Notes under the pieces: model-generated | What the model saw: the letters and a program-made list of their open reading frames with translations, nothing else | What the model was told of the DNA's origin: nothing | Database searches by the model: none | Assembly (NCBI GenBank): GCA_910584785.1 | Contig: CAJUDX010000002.1 | Location: 1-64,000 of the forward strand | DNA length: 64,000 nt | Direction: 5' to 3' | Source: an uncultured Lachnospiraceae bacterium | GTDB taxonomy: Bacteria; Bacillota; Clostridia; Lachnospirales; Lachnospiraceae | Position numbers and translations under genes: made by a program | Part shown: positions 24,872-32,543 of the stretch, one piece after another | Position numbering within the stretch: position 1 is the first letter of the stretch | Layout: each line of letters begins with the position of its first letter

Positions 24872-25025
24872 TCTTGACCGTATTATATTCAGTCAAACCT
24901 CCTTGTCTATTTGCCCACCTGCTGCGTTGGATTTTCTAGCCGTAGCCACCGCTACGCCGTCGAAAATCCGCCTTGCAGATGAACAAATATCCTGCGGAGT
25001 TTCGCCAGATATAATGCGGTCAAGA
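24872..25025. repeat. 154-bp palindromic intergenic element
   Basis: The outer arms at 24872-24888 and 25009-25025 are complementary in 16 of 17 positions. Nested inside are further arms: GGATTTTC/GAAAATCC, GTAGC/GCTAC, and a TATTTG/CAAATA pair. The whole stretch folds into one long imperfect hairpin starting three bases after the stop of the propeller-like gene. No open frame or transposase is inside. It looks like a mobile palindromic repeat unit (REP or MITE-like) and may also act as a terminator. Confidence 0.65.
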
Positions 25026-25090
25026 CACTGGACATTTACTTTCATCCAGATCATTTGTCAGTGTTTGAAAATTACAGCAATTAAGGTGAA

Positions 25091-25148
25091 CAGAGGGTTT
25101 TATGCAGGTTCGGGTTCGTCGAATTCTACTATGACATAAAACCCTCTG
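25091..25148. repeat. 14-bp inverted repeat around the 3' end of the minus-strand gene
   Basis: CAGAGGGTTTTATG at 25091-25104 and CATAAAACCCTCTG at 25135-25148 are perfect reverse complements, separated by 30 bases. The minus-strand stop codon lies in one arm and coding sequence in the other. No T-run follows, so it could be a stability hairpin rather than a standard terminator. Confidence 0.55.
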
Positions 25149-25342
25149 TTATTTTCCTGAACTTCTTTAACTGTACCACATTCTGATTTAATGCGTTCTC
25201 TGGTACTGTAGCAGCCAGACATGGCGACAGCCGGATCGATAATATAGCTGTAGCTGCTGGCGCCGGGTCGTTCGATAATTTTTACCTGATCCCCGGCCTT
25301 AACCAGGTTTGGTCGTTCCATTTTAAAGGTTTCTGTACGCAT
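25100..25342 (-). CDS. Small conserved-looking protein of unknown function
   Basis: An 80-residue soluble protein. On the minus strand a strong GGGAGGGCAGG ribosome site lies directly before the ATG, supporting a real gene. The sequence has an early KAGDQVKII stretch and ends in VIVEFDEPEPA, with alternating hydrophobic residues that suggest a small beta-barrel such as an SH3- or KOW-like fold. That fold idea is inference. It is convergent with the island to its left and divergent from the decarboxylase gene on the right. I do not recognise its family. Confidence 0.65.
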   Translation of the reverse strand: MRTETFKMERPNLVKAGDQVKIIERPGASSYSYIIDPAVAMSGCYSTRERIKSECGTVKEVQENNRGFYVIVEFDEPEPA

Positions 25343-25475
25343 CCTGCCCTCCCAAACTAAACAATCTCTGTGAGTTTTTCTCTTAGTTTAGCACAGAAGG
25401 CAGAAAGAAAAAAGAAGAAATAAAAGAAGAAAGAAAAATAAAAGAAGAATAAAAAAAGAAGGTAAGAAGTGATTG

Positions 25476-27020
25476 ATGAAAAAAGCAGAGGATGAACAAA
25501 AAAATAAAAGAACAACTTATGCTGATACGAACAGCCTTCTGGATAAGCTTTGTACCTATAGCCGGTCCGATGCTTATCCTTTTCATATGCCTGGACATAA
25601 GCGAAATATTGAAGCAATGGAAATCGTTTTTCCCAATCCCTATCAAATTGATATTACAGAAATTGAGGGATTTGATAATCTTCATCATCCAGAGGGGATA
25701 CTAAAGGATTCGATGGAATGGGCTGCCCGAATTTATGGTTCAGATCAAAGTTATTATCTGGTTAACGGCAGTAGCTGCGGGATTTTAAGTGCAGTCAGTG
25801 CCTGTGTATCCCGGCGGGGAAAGCTGTTAATTAGCCGGAATTGCCATAAAGCAGTTTATCATGCGATACTTCTTAATGAGCTTTACGTGGAATATGTTTA
25901 TCCACAAGTCATTGATTCTTTGGGGATACTGGGCGGGATATTGCCGGAGGATGTGGAAGAAAAACTTAAAAAAGCCCCGGAGATTGAAGCAGTGTTCATA
26001 GTATCGCCGACCTATGACGGGATGGTGTCTGATATTAAAAAAATTGCAGAAATAGTTCATCGGTATGGGAAGGTTCTAATTGTGGACGAGGCGCATGGTG
26101 CTCACCTTCCTTTTGCAAAACCAGGAGATTTCCCTTCATCAGCCTTAAGAAATGGGGCAGATATTATTATCCAGAGCCTTCATAAAACCTTGCCCGCCCT
26201 CACCCAGACGGCGGTGCTTCATATAAGGGAAGGCTTCCTAAGCAAAGAGCAGTTTTCCCGGCTTAAGATGTATTTGCCCATTTACCAGAGCAGCAGCCCT
26301 TCTTATGTGTTAATGGCAGGAATTGAAAATGGGATTTCCCTGATGGACAGATGCGGGCAGGAGATGCTCTCCCGCTTAAAAGAAATGCTTGACCATTTTC
26401 GGAAAAAAGTCAGCGGTCTCTCCTTGGTTCAAGTTCCGGGAAATGAGCTTGCCGGAAAATATGGTGTGTTTGCTGTGGATGAGTCAAAGCTTCTTATCAT
26501 GTTAAAGAATACTGTGTTAAAAAATAGTCAAATAAACGGAAAGTGGTTAAGTAATTATCTGCGTCAGGAATTTCAACTGGAAATGGAGATGGATGCACCA
26601 AATTATGTTCTTGCATTGACCAGTATTATGGATGAACCGGAGGGTTTTTTACGTTTATTTTCCGCGCTGTCTGCTCTGGACAGGAAAGTTTTGGAAAATG
26701 TACAAGAAACGCCATTAAAAAACCAGAAAAATAGTCGATATAACATAAAAAGAGATTCTGAGGGAATATGTACGATTTTTAACGCCGTGGAGCAGAACAA
26801 GGTATTATGTCCACTGCGGCAGTGTGAAGGAAAGCTGGCTGGGGAATTTGTTTATCTTTATCCTCCGGGCATACCCTGTTTGGTACCTGGAGAGCGGATT
26901 ACCAGGGAAATTATTTTGCAGATTGAAGATTATTTTCGGATGGGGCTGTCGGTGCAGGGCATGGAAGATAGCAGAGGAAGGAATTTAAAGGTTTTGGTAT
27001 GCCCATCCGGGCACACGTGA
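25476..27020 (+). CDS. Orn/Lys/Arg decarboxylase family protein (YaaO-like)
   Basis: A 514-residue PLP enzyme of fold type I. It has FHMPGHKRN near the start, NGSSCG in the cofactor-binding part, SPTYDGM, VDEAHGAH and QSLHKTLPALTQ, where the Lys of SLHKT should form the Schiff base. The C-terminal domain is short, as in the YaaO/SpeA-type group rather than the large inducible enterobacterial enzymes. An ATG at 25476 overlaps an in-frame TTG at 25473. The likely reaction is decarboxylation of lysine, arginine or ornithine for polyamine synthesis; the substrate is not resolved. In B. subtilis its relative sits near tmk and holB, matching the genes downstream here. Confidence 0.88.
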   Translation: MKKAEDEQKNKRTTYADTNSLLDKLCTYSRSDAYPFHMPGHKRNIEAMEIVFPNPYQIDITEIEGFDNLHHPEGILKDSMEWAARIYGSDQSYYLVNGSSCGILSAVSACVSRRGKLLISRNCHKAVYHAILLNELYVEYVYPQVIDSLGILGGILPEDVEEKLKKAPEIEAVFIVSPTYDGMVSDIKKIAEIVHRYGKVLIVDEAHGAHLPFAKPGDFPSSALRNGADIIIQSLHKTLPALTQTAVLHIREGFLSKEQFSRLKMYLPIYQSSSPSYVLMAGIENGISLMDRCGQEMLSRLKEMLDHFRKKVSGLSLVQVPGNELAGKYGVFAVDESKLLIMLKNTVLKNSQINGKWLSNYLRQEFQLEMEMDAPNYVLALTSIMDEPEGFLRLFSALSALDRKVLENVQETPLKNQKNSRYNIKRDSEGICTIFNAVEQNKVLCPLRQCEGKLAGEFVYLYPPGIPCLVPGERITREIILQIEDYFRMGLSVQGMEDSRGRNLKVLVCPSGHT

Positions 27021-27084
27021 ACGCAAATTCTTTCAGGATGGGCGGACTTCGTCCGATAAGGTATAGGTTTTCTTTAAGAATTGG

Positions 27085-27113
27085 TTGAAAAATACGGGAT
27101 AATCACGTATAAT
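27085..27113 (+). promoter_or_regulatory. Promoter of the BTAD regulator
   Basis: TTGAAA at 27085-27090 and a perfect TATAAT at 27108-27113 are separated by 17 bases. A 7-bp inverted repeat, GGGATAA at 27096-27102 and TTATCCC at 27122-27128, brackets the -10 element and could be an operator. The gene begins about 70 bases downstream. Confidence 0.65.
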
Positions 27114-27185
27114 TTAAAGAGTTATCCCTTTTAAAGAGAGAAACGGTGAAGTTGTTTTGAAAAGCAGTTGCTGATGGGGGAGAAT

Positions 27186-28445
27186 ATGAAAAAGGAAAAA
27201 ACAGTGTTTTATATTCATATGCTGGGTGAGCTGTCGTTCAGCTATGGAGAAGAAGTTTTTTCAATTAAATGCAGCAATACGAGTAAAGTGATGCAGCTTC
27301 TCTTGATTCTTTTAAGGGCAGGAAAGGAAGGAGTTCCCAGAGTTCAGCTTCTGGAAGCTTTATATGGAAATGCAGAGACACAGGATACGAAAAATGCGTT
27401 CCGAATTTTAGTTTTTCGTCTGAGAAAGCTTTTAGAAGATACAATAATCCCCAAGGATAATTATATTTATGTGGAAAAAGGAATTTACCGTTTTGGCGGT
27501 CATATGCCGGTACAGATAGATGCAGAGATTTTTGAACAGAGGGCAAACGCAGCGTTTCTAAATGAGGACAGACAGGAGCGAGCAGATGCTTTGATGCGCG
27601 CATGTGAAGTTTATTCGGGGGAGTTTCTACCTTTTTTGCCGGAGGAAGAGTGGGTGTCTGAGGAAAATATACGCTATAAGGAGCTTTATTTTCACTGTGT
27701 CCGGGAAGGTTGTAATTTAATGCGGGAAAGCGGACGTTATGAGGAAATGCTGGATTTATGCAGCAGAGCCACAAAGATTTATCCCTATGAGGAATGGCAG
27801 TTGGTGCAGATTGACTGTCTTTTAGCGATGAATCGATATAAGGAAGCTCTGAATGTGTATGAAAATACGACAACATTGTTTTTTGAAGAGATGGGGCTGT
27901 CGCGGTCGGAAAAGATGCTGGAACGTTTCCGAACCATGAGCAGCCAGATTCATTATTCGATGGGGACGCTGGCAGATATTAAGAACAGTTTAAAGGAAAA
28001 GGAATTTGTTCCTGGAGCATATTACTGCGGCTATCCCAGTTTTATTGACAGTTATCGGATTATTTCCCGAACGATTGAACGGAGCGGTCAGTCCATCTTT
28101 TTAATGTTGTGTACGATTACGGATAATCGGGGGAATCCGATTGAAAAAGAAGAGATTTTAAATAAACAGACAGAAAATTTAAGTCAGGCGATTGGGCGGT
28201 CGCTTCGGCGGGGTGATTTGTATACAAGATACAGTCCAAATCAGTTCTTAATTTTGTTAATGGGGATTAACCAGGAGGATTGTGAGATTACTTATAACCG
28301 GATTTGCCTGCGCTTTAGAGAGGGATGTCCGGGTCAGAAAATTCAAATTCGCTATTATGTATCTTCAATTGCAGAAATTAAGAATAATAAGGGCAGGCTA
28401 AGCTTTGGAGCGTCCGCAAACCGATGGAAAAAGAACAGGAGCTAG
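27186..28445 (+). CDS. BTAD-type transcriptional regulator with GGDEF-like C-terminus
   Basis: A 419-residue protein. Residues 1-95 form a winged-helix DNA-binding domain of the OmpR/SARP type (MLGELSFSYG, then LRKLLED). A bacterial transcriptional activator domain of TPR-like helices follows to about residue 250 (ANAAFLNEDRQERA, YPYEEWQLVQIDCLLAMNRYKEAL). The last 150 residues resemble a degenerate GGDEF domain: LRRGDLYTRYSPNQFLILLMG sits where an active cyclase has RYGGDEF, so it is not expected to make cyclic di-GMP. GGGGGAG precedes the ATG at 27186, favoured over an in-frame TTG 18 bases upstream. Its targets are unknown. Confidence 0.82.
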   Translation: MKKEKTVFYIHMLGELSFSYGEEVFSIKCSNTSKVMQLLLILLRAGKEGVPRVQLLEALYGNAETQDTKNAFRILVFRLRKLLEDTIIPKDNYIYVEKGIYRFGGHMPVQIDAEIFEQRANAAFLNEDRQERADALMRACEVYSGEFLPFLPEEEWVSEENIRYKELYFHCVREGCNLMRESGRYEEMLDLCSRATKIYPYEEWQLVQIDCLLAMNRYKEALNVYENTTTLFFEEMGLSRSEKMLERFRTMSSQIHYSMGTLADIKNSLKEKEFVPGAYYCGYPSFIDSYRIISRTIERSGQSIFLMLCTITDNRGNPIEKEEILNKQTENLSQAIGRSLRRGDLYTRYSPNQFLILLMGINQEDCEITYNRICLRFREGCPGQKIQIRYYVSSIAEIKNNKGRLSFGASANRWKKNRS

Positions 28446-28449
28446 AACG

Positions 28450-28902
28450 ATGGGTGACTACCGTATTAATGTTGCTGCCCCTAATCTGACATGTGTTTGT
28501 ATAGATCATGTGTGTAATGGGGAGTATAGCGGAAGGATATATCATAAATATCAAAATGAGGAAAACCCTTTTCGGGAAAGCAGTCAGCTCATTTCGATAT
28601 TAGACGATTTTTTTAACCAGATTAATTATCCACAGGCATCCACAAGATACCGAACCTTCCAGAAAAAGAAAAAAGATGAACCGGAGCACGAGCACAGAAG
28701 AAAGGAGCCGGTAAAGCCGGTGCGAACCGCAGAGGATGTACTGGTCAACCGGGGTAAGAAAGCCACTTTTATTCTTCATGTCCAGTACCGTCAAAATTCC
28801 ACCTGGCAGGGAAAGCTTATCTGGCTGGAGGCAGAGGAGGAGGAAGAATTTTGCAGTGTGCTGGAGCTGTTAAAACTTTTAGATAGTGCGCTGGCAGAGT
28901 AA
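28450..28902 (+). CDS. Hypothetical protein between regulator and holB
   Basis: A 150-residue soluble protein. GGAG lies just before the ATG at 28450, five bases after the preceding stop. The middle has a charged KKKKDEPEHEHRRK segment, and the C-terminal half (VNRGKKATFILHVQYRQNSTWQ, then a Glu-rich helix) looks like a compact folded domain. Its place in the operon before holB is where B. subtilis has yaaQ and yaaR, but the sequence does not look like either. I do not recognise the family. Confidence 0.7.
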   Translation: MGDYRINVAAPNLTCVCIDHVCNGEYSGRIYHKYQNEENPFRESSQLISILDDFFNQINYPQASTRYRTFQKKKKDEPEHEHRRKEPVKPVRTAEDVLVNRGKKATFILHVQYRQNSTWQGKLIWLEAEEEEEFCSVLELLKLLDSALAE

Positions 28903-28931
28903 ATCAGGAGGACGGTTAAAGGAGGGAAGTT

Positions 28932-29921
28932 ATGCTGAGATTTTCAGAAATTATCGGGCATGAAACCATAAAAGAAAACTTGCAGAATGCGATTCGGATA
29001 AATAAGGTTTCCCATGCTTATATTATTACCGGAGAGGCGTTAATGGGAAGAAAATCTCTGGCAAATGCCTTTGCCCTGCAGCTGTTTTGCGAGCAGGGAG
29101 GAGAAGAAGCCTGCCTGAGCTGTCATTCCTGCAAACAGATATTGAGCAAAAACCATCCTGACTGCATATATGTGACCCATGAAAAGCAGGGAAGCATAGG
29201 TGTGGAGGATATCCGAAGGCAGATTAATGATACGATAGCGATACGGCCCTACAGCAGCGCCTATAAGGTTTATATTGTGGATGAGGCAGAGAAGATGACA
29301 GTGCAGGCGCAGAACGCACTGTTAAAGACGATCGAGGAGCCGCCGTCCTATGCGGTGATTTTCCTGCTGACGACGAATCAGGATGTGTTTCTCCCAACCA
29401 TTCTTTCCCGGTGCGTACAGCTTAAGCTAAAGCCGCTTAAGGATTTAGCCGTAAAGGATTATCTGTTAGAGCATGCTGAACTTAAGGAAACCCAGGCTGA
29501 TGTTTATGCTGCTTTTGCCAGGGGAAATCTCGGAATGGCGATGAGTTTGGCCTCTTCTGAGGAATTTCAGGTGCTGCACAGTGAGATGCTTTATCTGGTG
29601 AAAAATTTAAAAACTATGGATATTTCTGAAATCCTGACCTTTATTAAACGGCTGAAGGAAGAGGATATCGATCTGTTGGAATGCCTGGACTTTATGCAGT
29701 TTTGGTATCGGGATGTTTTAATGTTTAAGGTGACAAAGGATGTAAATCTTTTGATTTTTAAGGAAGAATATCCAATCATTAACGAAATCAGCAAGAAAAG
29801 CGGGTATGAGGGCCTGGAAAATATTTTAGCAGCAATTGATAAGGCCAGGGTAAGACTGGCAGCTAATGTGAACATGGAGCTGGTATTGGAGCTTATGCTG
29901 CTGGTAATGAAGGAGAATTAG
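28932..29921 (+). CDS. DNA polymerase III delta-prime subunit
   Basis: A 329-residue clamp-loader subunit. The N-terminal AAA+ domain has GHETIKENLQ, HAYIITGE with a degenerate P-loop as usual for delta-prime, a zinc-binding Cys cluster within CEQGGEEACLSCHSC, VDEAEKMT, NALLKTIEEPP and the SRC motif near residue 160. The C-terminal collar domain is helical. The protein joins DnaX and delta to open and load the beta clamp during replication. AAAGGAGGG precedes the ATG. The ricT gene starts two bases after its stop. Confidence 0.93.
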   Translation: MLRFSEIIGHETIKENLQNAIRINKVSHAYIITGEALMGRKSLANAFALQLFCEQGGEEACLSCHSCKQILSKNHPDCIYVTHEKQGSIGVEDIRRQINDTIAIRPYSSAYKVYIVDEAEKMTVQAQNALLKTIEEPPSYAVIFLLTTNQDVFLPTILSRCVQLKLKPLKDLAVKDYLLEHAELKETQADVYAAFARGNLGMAMSLASSEEFQVLHSEMLYLVKNLKTMDISEILTFIKRLKEEDIDLLECLDFMQFWYRDVLMFKVTKDVNLLIFKEEYPIINEISKKSGYEGLENILAAIDKARVRLAANVNMELVLELMLLVMKEN

Positions 29922-29922
29922 A

Positions 29923-30837
29923 ATGATAAATGTAATTGGAGTACGTTTCCGGGCCGCAGGAAAGATTTATTATTTTGATCCTGCTGGTCTGGAGATTAAG
30001 ACAGGCGATAATGTTATCGTGGAGACGGCAAGGGGGATTGAGTTTGGCTATGTGGTGTTAGGCAACCGGGAAGTTGAGGAGAGCAAGGTGATTCAGCCGT
30101 TAAAGCCGGTTATTCGTATGGCGACGGAGGAGGACCGCAGGGTTGAGGCAAGGAATAAGGAAAAGGAAAAAGAAGCCTTTGCCATCTGCCTGGAAAAGAT
30201 CCGCAAGCGGGGTTTGGAGATGAAGCTTATCGATGCCGAGTACACCTTTGATAATAATAAAGTGCTGTTTTATTTCACTGCGGACGGAAGGATAGATTTC
30301 CGGGAGCTGGTGAAGGATTTGGCGGCAGTGTTTAAAACCCGGATTGAACTGCGTCAGGTAGGCGTTCGGGATGAGACTAAGATACTGGGAGGCATCGGGA
30401 TTTGCGGAAGGCCTCTTTGCTGTCATTCTTATCTGTCTGAATTTATCCCGGTTTCGATTAAGATGGCAAAGGAGCAGAACTTATCCTTAAATCCCACCAA
30501 GATTTCCGGTGTCTGCGGTCGCCTGATGTGCTGCTTAAAGAATGAGGAGGAAACCTATCAGGTATTAAACAGCAAGCTTCCTAATATTGGAGATTTTGTG
30601 ACTGCCGATGATGGCCTTAAGGGAGAAGTGCACAGTGTAAATGTGCTTCGTCAGTTGGTTAAGGTTTTAGTTACGATCAATAACGATGAAAAGGAAATTC
30701 GGGAGTACCATGCGGATCAACTGAAGTTTAAACCGCGGCGGAAAAAGGACAAGCAAAAGGATAATGCAAAGGAAGAGGCAGAGCTGCGGGCGCTTGAGGC
30801 GTTGGAGAAAAAGGAAGGAAAGTCAAAATTGTCATGA
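29923..30837 (+). CDS. PSP1-domain regulatory protein RicT (YaaT)
   Basis: A 304-residue protein with the PSP1 C-terminal domain. The Cys-rich core GICGRPLCCHSY and GVCGRLMCCLKNE is the hallmark of YaaT/RicT, which with RicA and RicF forms a 4Fe-4S complex that affects RNA maturation by RNase Y, sporulation and competence in B. subtilis. RicA and RicF are not in this window. AGGAG lies upstream of the ATG. The gene overlaps the following methyltransferase by ATGA. A Lys/Glu-rich tail (about 265-304) is unremarkable. Confidence 0.92.
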   Translation: MINVIGVRFRAAGKIYYFDPAGLEIKTGDNVIVETARGIEFGYVVLGNREVEESKVIQPLKPVIRMATEEDRRVEARNKEKEKEAFAICLEKIRKRGLEMKLIDAEYTFDNNKVLFYFTADGRIDFRELVKDLAAVFKTRIELRQVGVRDETKILGGIGICGRPLCCHSYLSEFIPVSIKMAKEQNLSLNPTKISGVCGRLMCCLKNEEETYQVLNSKLPNIGDFVTADDGLKGEVHSVNVLRQLVKVLVTINNDEKEIREYHADQLKFKPRRKKDKQKDNAKEEAELRALEALEKKEGKSKLS

Positions 30838-31583
30838 TAGAAAACCCACAGAGGTTGTTAAAGGATAAAGAACGTATTGACGATTTAGAGCGAAATGGGT
30901 ATGGTATTATTCAACGGAAGGACGGCTTTTGCTTTGGCATGGATGCAGTCCTTCTTTCTGGTTTTGTGCAGGTAAAGCTGGGCGAAAAGGTTTTAGACTT
31001 AGGGACGGGGACAGGGATTATTCCGATTTTATTGGAGGCAAAAACAGCAGGACGTCATTTTACTGGCTTGGAAATTCAAGAAGAAATTGTAGATATGGCG
31101 AAGCGCAGTGTGCGTTTAAACCAGTTAGAGGAGAAAATTTGTATTGTTCAGGGGGATATTAAGGAAGCCGGGGCGCTATTTTCCCGTGCCTCCTTTGATG
31201 TAGTTACTTCAAACCCGCCCTATATCCAATCTGCGGGCGGGCTTAAGAATCCGGGAGAAGTAAAGGCAATTTCCCGTCATGAAATTTTGTGCACCCTTGA
31301 GGATGTTGTTCGGGAGGCCGGGAAGCTGGTAAGACCGGGGGGAAGATTTTACCTGGTTCATCGACCGCAGCGGTTGATTGAGATTATTTTTGTGATGAAA
31401 CGGTATGCATTAGAACCTAAACGGCTGAAATTTGTCCATCCCTTTCTTAACCGGGAGGCAAATATGGTGTTGATTGAAGCGGTGCGGGGAGGCGGATCGA
31501 TGGTAAAGGTGGAAAAACCGGTGATTGTATTTAAAGAGCCAGGGGTGTATACCGATGAAATTCGCCAGGTTTACGGCTATTGA
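30834..31583 (+). CDS. tRNA1(Val) adenine-N6 methyltransferase family protein (YabB-like)
   Basis: A 249-residue Rossmann-fold methyltransferase. The SAM-binding motif VLDLGTGTGIIPILL lies near residue 50, and the catalytic NPPY motif of N6-adenine/N-methyltransferases occurs as SNPPYIQ near 124. Family members modify A37 of tRNA1(Val). The start overlaps the ricT stop by four bases. The order with ricT upstream and rsmI downstream is the same as in B. subtilis, where the relative is YabB. Confidence 0.9.
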   Translation: MIENPQRLLKDKERIDDLERNGYGIIQRKDGFCFGMDAVLLSGFVQVKLGEKVLDLGTGTGIIPILLEAKTAGRHFTGLEIQEEIVDMAKRSVRLNQLEEKICIVQGDIKEAGALFSRASFDVVTSNPPYIQSAGGLKNPGEVKAISRHEILCTLEDVVREAGKLVRPGGRFYLVHRPQRLIEIIFVMKRYALEPKRLKFVHPFLNREANMVLIEAVRGGGSMVKVEKPVIVFKEPGVYTDEIRQVYGY

Positions 31584-31603
31584 AGGAAAGGATTGAATGA
31601 ACG

Positions 31604-32461
31604 ATGGATGGAGTGCCGGGAAAGTTATATTTATGTGCTACGCCGATTGGAAATCTGGAAGATATCACGCTGCGGGTGCTGACGACCTTAAAAGAAGTGG
31701 ATGTAATTGCTGCGGAGGATACCAGACACAGTATTAAGCTGTTAAACCATTTTGAAATTAAAACACCAATGACCAGCTATCATGAATATAATAAGGTGGA
31801 AAAGGCCAGGCGGCTTGTAGAAAAGCTTAAGGAAGGGCTTAACATTGCCCTAATTACCGACGCTGGGACGCCGGGAATTTCTGATCCGGGGGAGGAATTG
31901 GTGCGCCAGTGCTATGCGTCGGGAATTGCGGTGACTTCACTTCCCGGTCCGGCTGCCTGTATTACAGCGCTGACGGTATCGGGGCTGGGGACACGGCGGT
32001 TTTGCTTTGAAGCTTTTTTGCCCGCAGAGAAAAAAGAACGTTCCCGGATATTGGAAGATTTAAAACGGGAAACCAGGACCATGATTATCTATGAAGCCCC
32101 GCATCATCTGCTGAGAACGATGAAAGAGCTTAAGGAAGTCCTGGGCGATCGAAAGGTGACGGTTTGCCGGGAATTGACGAAAAAATATGAAGAAATAGCA
32201 CCTGTGATATTGTCGCAAGCGATAGAGCGGTTTTCCATTGAGGAACCAAGAGGAGAATTTGTCCTAGTTATCGAAGGAAGAGCGGTGGAGGAGATGATAC
32301 GGGAAGAACAGAAGGTTTGGGAGGAACTTTCCATCGAGGAGCATATGGAAAGATATCTGAGCCTGGGGATGGATAAGAAGCAGGCGATGAAGGAAGTGGC
32401 GAAAGACAGGGGGATTTCAAAAAGAGAGGTTTACCAGGAGCTTTTGTTAAGTTTAAAGTAA
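31604..32461 (+). CDS. 16S rRNA cytidine-1402 2'-O-methyltransferase
   Basis: A 285-residue member of the tetrapyrrole methylase fold. Diagnostic stretches are LYLCATPIGNLEDIT, AAEDTRHS, ALITDAGTPGISDPGE and SLPGPAACITAL, which form the SAM site. RsmI adds a 2'-O-methyl group to C1402 in the ribosomal P site. It ends the replication/translation block. A short gap of about 80 bases separates it from the reductase gene. Confidence 0.95.
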   Translation: MDGVPGKLYLCATPIGNLEDITLRVLTTLKEVDVIAAEDTRHSIKLLNHFEIKTPMTSYHEYNKVEKARRLVEKLKEGLNIALITDAGTPGISDPGEELVRQCYASGIAVTSLPGPAACITALTVSGLGTRRFCFEAFLPAEKKERSRILEDLKRETRTMIIYEAPHHLLRTMKELKEVLGDRKVTVCRELTKKYEEIAPVILSQAIERFSIEEPRGEFVLVIEGRAVEEMIREEQKVWEELSIEEHMERYLSLGMDKKQAMKEVAKDRGISKREVYQELLLSLK

Positions 32462-32543
32462 AACGTCAGATTACCCTAAGTGTTTGCCATGTTTAGAATG
32501 AAGCAGGCAGGGAAAAGATAAAGGATAAAGGAGCGTGAATGAG

